From SABI01 sp963678555 (GTDB lineage Bacteria; Spirochaetota; Spirochaetia; Sphaerochaetales; Sphaerochaetaceae), in the NCBI GenBank assembly GCA_963678555.2, contig OY782871.2, forward strand, positions 496,001 to 560,000: a DNA stretch of 64,000 nucleotides, read 5' to 3'. The notes beneath the pieces are model-generated. The model saw nothing but the letters and a program-made list of their open reading frames with translations, did not search any database and had not been told where the DNA came from. The position numbers and the translations under genes were made by a program. This document shows, one piece after another, positions 60,990-64,000 of this stretch (position 1 is its first letter; each line of letters begins with the position of its first letter).

Positions 60990-62790
60990 CGGTCTTCAGT
61001 ACGGCAAGGAAAGCCTGCTGTGGGATCTCAACGTTACCCACCATCTTCATGCGCTTCTTTCCTTCCTTCTGCTTTTCAAGAAGCTTTCGCTTTCGGGATA
61101 TATCTCCACCGTAACACTTGGCCGTCACATCCTTCCTCATCGCATTGATCGTCTCGCGGGCGATAACAGAACCGCCGATCGCTCCCTGGATGGGAATCTT
61201 GAACATCTGGCGTGGGATCTCCTCTTTGAGACTCTGACACACCTTCCGTGCCCGGAAGGCGGCGTTATCCCGGAAGACCAACTGACTGAGGGCATCGACA
61301 GGCTCACCATTGACGAGGATATCAAGACGAACGAGGTCAGTCCGTCTGTATCCTATCAGATGGTAATCGAACGAAGCGTAGCCTCTCGAGACCGATTTAA
61401 GGCGGTCGTAGAATTCAAACAGGACTTCTGCCAGCGGCATCTCGTAGATAAGCTCGACCCGTTTCTCGTCAAGATGGTTGAAACCCGACTGAACTCCACG
61501 CTTCTCAAGGCAGAGATTCATGATGTTCCCTACATAGGTACTGGGCGTAATGATCTGGGCCTGGATATAGGGTTCTTCGACATGATCGACCTTCATAGGG
61601 TCCGGATACTCGAGTGGATTATCTATGAAGATCAGATCTCCATTCTTCAGTGTCACCTGATAGCGAACCGAAGGGCTTGTGAAGACGATAGAGAGGTCGA
61701 ACTCACGTTCAATCCTCTCCTGCACGACTTCGAGATGAAGCATACCCAGGAAGCCGCAGCGAAAGCCGAAGCCGAGGGCGGCGGAGGAATCCTTTTCATA
61801 CACGAGGGATGCATCGTTGAGCTTGAGCCGGTCTATCGCCGCCATCAGCTCCTCATAGTCATTCGAGTCTACCGGATAGATCGAGCTGAAGACCACGGGT
61901 TTCACTTCCTTGAACCCGGGAAGCGGCGCATCACACACCCGTGAAGCGAGCGTAACCGTATCTCCCACCCTGATATCCTGAATAGTCTTGATACCTGCGA
62001 TGAAGTACCCCACATCGCCTGCATGAAGCTCTCCGGTATTGTTCAGTCCCAGTTTGAAGGTACCGACCTCTTCCACGATGTACTTCGCCTTCGTTGAGAA
62101 GAGCTGGATCTCGTCACCCTTACGAATCATCCCGTCAAAGATCCTGAAATGAACGACTACTCCGCGATAGGCGTCATAATGGCTGTCAAAGATGAGTGCC
62201 CGCAGGGGGTCGCTGTCCTTTCCTGACGGTGGCGGGATATGCTCGATGATAGATTCGAACAGACCGTCCACTCCCACCCCGGTCTTCGCAGACACGAGGG
62301 AGACAAGATCGGTATCGAGACCGAGGTCATGATCTATCTGGTGGAGGCAGGATTCTATATCGGCACTCGGCAGGTCTATCTTGTTGATCACGGGAAGGAT
62401 CTCAAGGTCGAGCTCCATCGCCATATACATATTCGCCAGGGTCTGAGCTTCCACTCCCTGTGCCGCATCGACAAGGAGCAGAGCTCCTTCACAGCTCCCT
62501 ATAGCCCGTGATACTTCATACGAGAAATCCACATGTCCCGGGGTATCGACGAGGTTGAGCGTATAGGTCCTGCCGTCCCTCGCCGTATAGGGAATGGATA
62601 CTGCCTGACTTTTAATGGTGATCCCCCGTTCTCTCTCTATGTCCATACTGTCGAGCATCTGATCGACAACGGGTCCTCTCTTGGTGACGAGTTTCGCCAT
62701 ATCGATAAATCTGTCTGCAAGAGTCGATTTACCATGATCGATATGGGCGATGATACAGAAATTGCGGGTAAGCCGTGCTTCTTCTTTCAT
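60973..62790 (-). CDS. lepA: Elongation factor 4 (LepA)
   Basis: A 605-residue translational GTPase. G1 is NFCIIAHIDHGKSTLADRF (residues 10-28), G2/switch I lies in ERGITIKSQAVSI, G3 is DTPGHVDFSYEVSRAIG, G4 is INKIDLPSAD, and the LepA-specific C-terminal domain ends with LEKQKEGKKRMKMVGNVEIP and QQAFLAVLKTD. EF4 acts on stalled or initiating ribosomes and can move tRNAs backward. Start ATG follows ftsH by 19 bases, so the two are probably co-transcribed; the stop lies inside a terminator hairpin. Confidence 0.97.
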   Translation of the reverse strand: MKEEARLTRNFCIIAHIDHGKSTLADRFIDMAKLVTKRGPVVDQMLDSMDIERERGITIKSQAVSIPYTARDGRTYTLNLVDTPGHVDFSYEVSRAIGSCEGALLLVDAAQGVEAQTLANMYMAMELDLEILPVINKIDLPSADIESCLHQIDHDLGLDTDLVSLVSAKTGVGVDGLFESIIEHIPPPSGKDSDPLRALIFDSHYDAYRGVVVHFRIFDGMIRKGDEIQLFSTKAKYIVEEVGTFKLGLNNTGELHAGDVGYFIAGIKTIQDIRVGDTVTLASRVCDAPLPGFKEVKPVVFSSIYPVDSNDYEELMAAIDRLKLNDASLVYEKDSSAALGFGFRCGFLGMLHLEVVQERIEREFDLSIVFTSPSVRYQVTLKNGDLIFIDNPLEYPDPMKVDHVEEPYIQAQIITPSTYVGNIMNLCLEKRGVQSGFNHLDEKRVELIYEMPLAEVLFEFYDRLKSVSRGYASFDYHLIGYRRTDLVRLDILVNGEPVDALSQLVFRDNAAFRARKVCQSLKEEIPRQMFKIPIQGAIGGSVIARETINAMRKDVTAKCYGGDISRKRKLLEKQKEGKKRMKMVGNVEIPQQAFLAVLKTDSDSK

Positions 62791-62809
62791 ACCTGTTCCT
62801 GGCTCTCTG

Positions 62810-64000
62810 TCATGAAGTCAGAGAACTGCTATGGTCAGACTTCTCGAACCCGAGAAGCTCCCTGATCTCATCATCGTCAAGCGTCTCCTTGTCTATGAGA
62901 GCTTCTGTGAGAGCCTCAAGCTGATCCTTGTGTTCGGTGAGGATCCTTCGAGTATCAGTCAAAGCCCCCGTAAGGATCTTTGAGATCTCTTTATCGATCT
63001 TCTTGGCTGTATCCTCAGAGTAGTCCTTGTGCTGTGCAATCTCACGACCGAGGAACAGAGGTTCATCGTCCTTACCGAATCCGATAAAACCAAGCTCGCT
63101 CATACCCCATTCAGTCACCATTCTTCTCGCAATATCAGTTGCCTGTTTGATGTCGTTACTGGTTCCCGTGGTCGTTTCACCGTAGATGATCTCCTCGGCA
63201 ACATACCCGCCCATGGTCACCTTGATCCAGTCGAACAGACTGCTCCGGTTCTTCGTGTAGGCCTCCTTCAGAGGAAGACTGATAGTCAGACCCAGGGCTC
63301 TTCCGTGAGGAACGATCGTCACCTTATGCAGAGGATCGAGGTGGTCCAGATGGTAGTGAAGAAGTGCATGCCCTGCCTCGTGGTAGGCTGTTGCCCTCTT
63401 CTCTTCAGGAGTCATCACTTTTGAGACCTTCGCCACTCCGAGGAGGATCTTGTCACGGCCCTTCTCGAAATCGTCCATCTCGACAAGGGTTCGCTTTGAG
63501 CGGGCTGCAAAGAGCGCAGCCTCGTTTACCAGGTTGGCCAGGTCAGCTCCGCTGGTTCCGGGAGTGGCCCGTGCAATCCGATTGAGATTGACATTATCTG
63601 CAAGTTTAATCTTCTTACAGTGAATGGTGAGAATCGCTTCCCTCTCAGCTACATCCGGCATATCAACGACTACCTGCCGGTCGAACCGGCCGGGTCTCAG
63701 AAGTGCAGGGTCAAGCACATCGGGTCTGTTGGTCGCTGCTATGACGATGACTCCGGTATTCGCGTCAAACCCGTCCATCTCCACCAGCATCTGGTTGAGC
63801 GTCTGTTCCCGCTCATCGTGTCCGCCTCCGAGACCGCTGCCTCGTGTGCGTCCGACCGCATCAAGTTCGTCGATGAACAGGATACACGGAGCACTCTTTC
63901 TGCCCTGTTCGAACAGATCACGCACTCTGGAGGCACCGACACCGACGAACATCTCGACAAAATCAGAACCGCTCATATGAAAGAAGGAGACACCCGCTTC
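62810..64000 (-). CDS. ftsH: ATP-dependent zinc metalloprotease FtsH, N-terminus cut by window edge
   Basis: The frame runs off the right edge: about 396 codons are present, starting EAGVSFFHMSGSDFVEMFVG. The rest of the AAA+ module is here: Walker B ILFIDELDAVG, second region of homology with ATNRPDVLDPALLRPGRFDR, and the peptidase zinc site HEAGH (in TAYHEAGHALLHY), with the third ligand region further on (TSNDIKQATDIAR). The N-terminal membrane part and Walker A lie outside the window. FtsH degrades damaged membrane proteins and regulators as an inner-membrane hexamer. Upstream of lepA in the same transcript. Confidence 0.97.
   Translation of the reverse strand, partial: EAGVSFFHMSGSDFVEMFVGVGASRVRDLFEQGRKSAPCILFIDELDAVGRTRGSGLGGGHDEREQTLNQMLVEMDGFDANTGVIVIAATNRPDVLDPALLRPGRFDRQVVVDMPDVAEREAILTIHCKKIKLADNVNLNRIARATPGTSGADLANLVNEAALFAARSKRTLVEMDDFEKGRDKILLGVAKVSKVMTPEEKRATAYHEAGHALLHYHLDHLDPLHKVTIVPHGRALGLTISLPLKEAYTKNRSSLFDWIKVTMGGYVAEEIIYGETTTGTSNDIKQATDIARRMVTEWGMSELGFIGFGKDDEPLFLGREIAQHKDYSEDTAKKIDKEISKILTGALTDTRRILTEHKDQLEALTEALIDKETLDDDEIRELLGFEKSDHSSSLTS

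Overview
The window is bacterial chromosome, about half G+C, with short intergenic gaps and mostly AGGAGG-like ribosome sites. It looks like a free-living or gut spirochaete of the Sphaerochaeta type. This is an inference from the many sugar ABC importers with N-termini of the type FAQGAAE, lipoproteins with relaxed lipoboxes, FGGY kinases, a sugar-fermenting outlook (PFK, transketolase, polyol dehydrogenases) and a long lepA/ftsH housekeeping edge. No rRNA, CRISPR array or intact prophage is visible. One tRNA gene (Asn) lies near the left end.

Layout. 1-1040: end of galE, tRNA-Asn with terminator, a small membrane protein. 1756-5450: a GntR regulator, a metallo-beta-lactamase-fold hydrolase, a GntP permease and a TPR protein, with a clear palindromic operator before the hydrolase. 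5568-8804 (minus): diguanylate cyclase, VOC protein, NCS2 nucleobase permease with a G10 tract upstream. 9359-11480 (minus): an A+T-rich accessory gene (XRE + AlbA_2 + ATPase + winged helix) directly downstream of about 19 perfect 21-bp tandem repeats. 12202-15416 (minus): phosphofructokinase and polyphosphate kinase. 16500-17005: decayed IS66-type genes. 17147-20956 (minus): a 1269-residue lipoprotein with three UshA-type modules, two of them catalytically dead and nearly identical. 21200-26650: small proteins, yidD, udk, an FGGY kinase, an MFS transporter and a gamma-carbonic-anhydrase-like protein. 26881-29082 (minus): a repeat lipoprotein (InlB-type B repeats plus DUF1566), followed by an 880-bp gap with strong RNA-like structure.

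29967-38352 is a nine-kilobase catabolic operon: LacI regulator, binding protein, two permeases, FGGY kinase, zinc dehydrogenase and two short-chain dehydrogenases. It has no ATPase gene, so a shared ATPase elsewhere is likely. 38411-45901 holds mixed metabolism and transport genes plus the first of two unusual double-domain nucleoside-diphosphate-kinase-like proteins; the second lies at 49506-50693. 45964-49474: transketolase, a tiny membrane protein and aldose epimerase. 50799-54132: a XylR-like regulator divergent from an aldo/keto reductase and a zinc dehydrogenase. 55782-60771: a ribose-type ABC importer operon with its LacI regulator and a perfect palindromic operator. The right edge carries lepA and the start-truncated ftsH.

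The items most worth a second look are the nucleotidase with duplicated dead domains, the pair of double NDK proteins, the perfect 21-bp array feeding into the XRE-AlbA_2 gene, the poly-G tract before the NCS2 gene and the structured intergenic segment at about 29350-29640.
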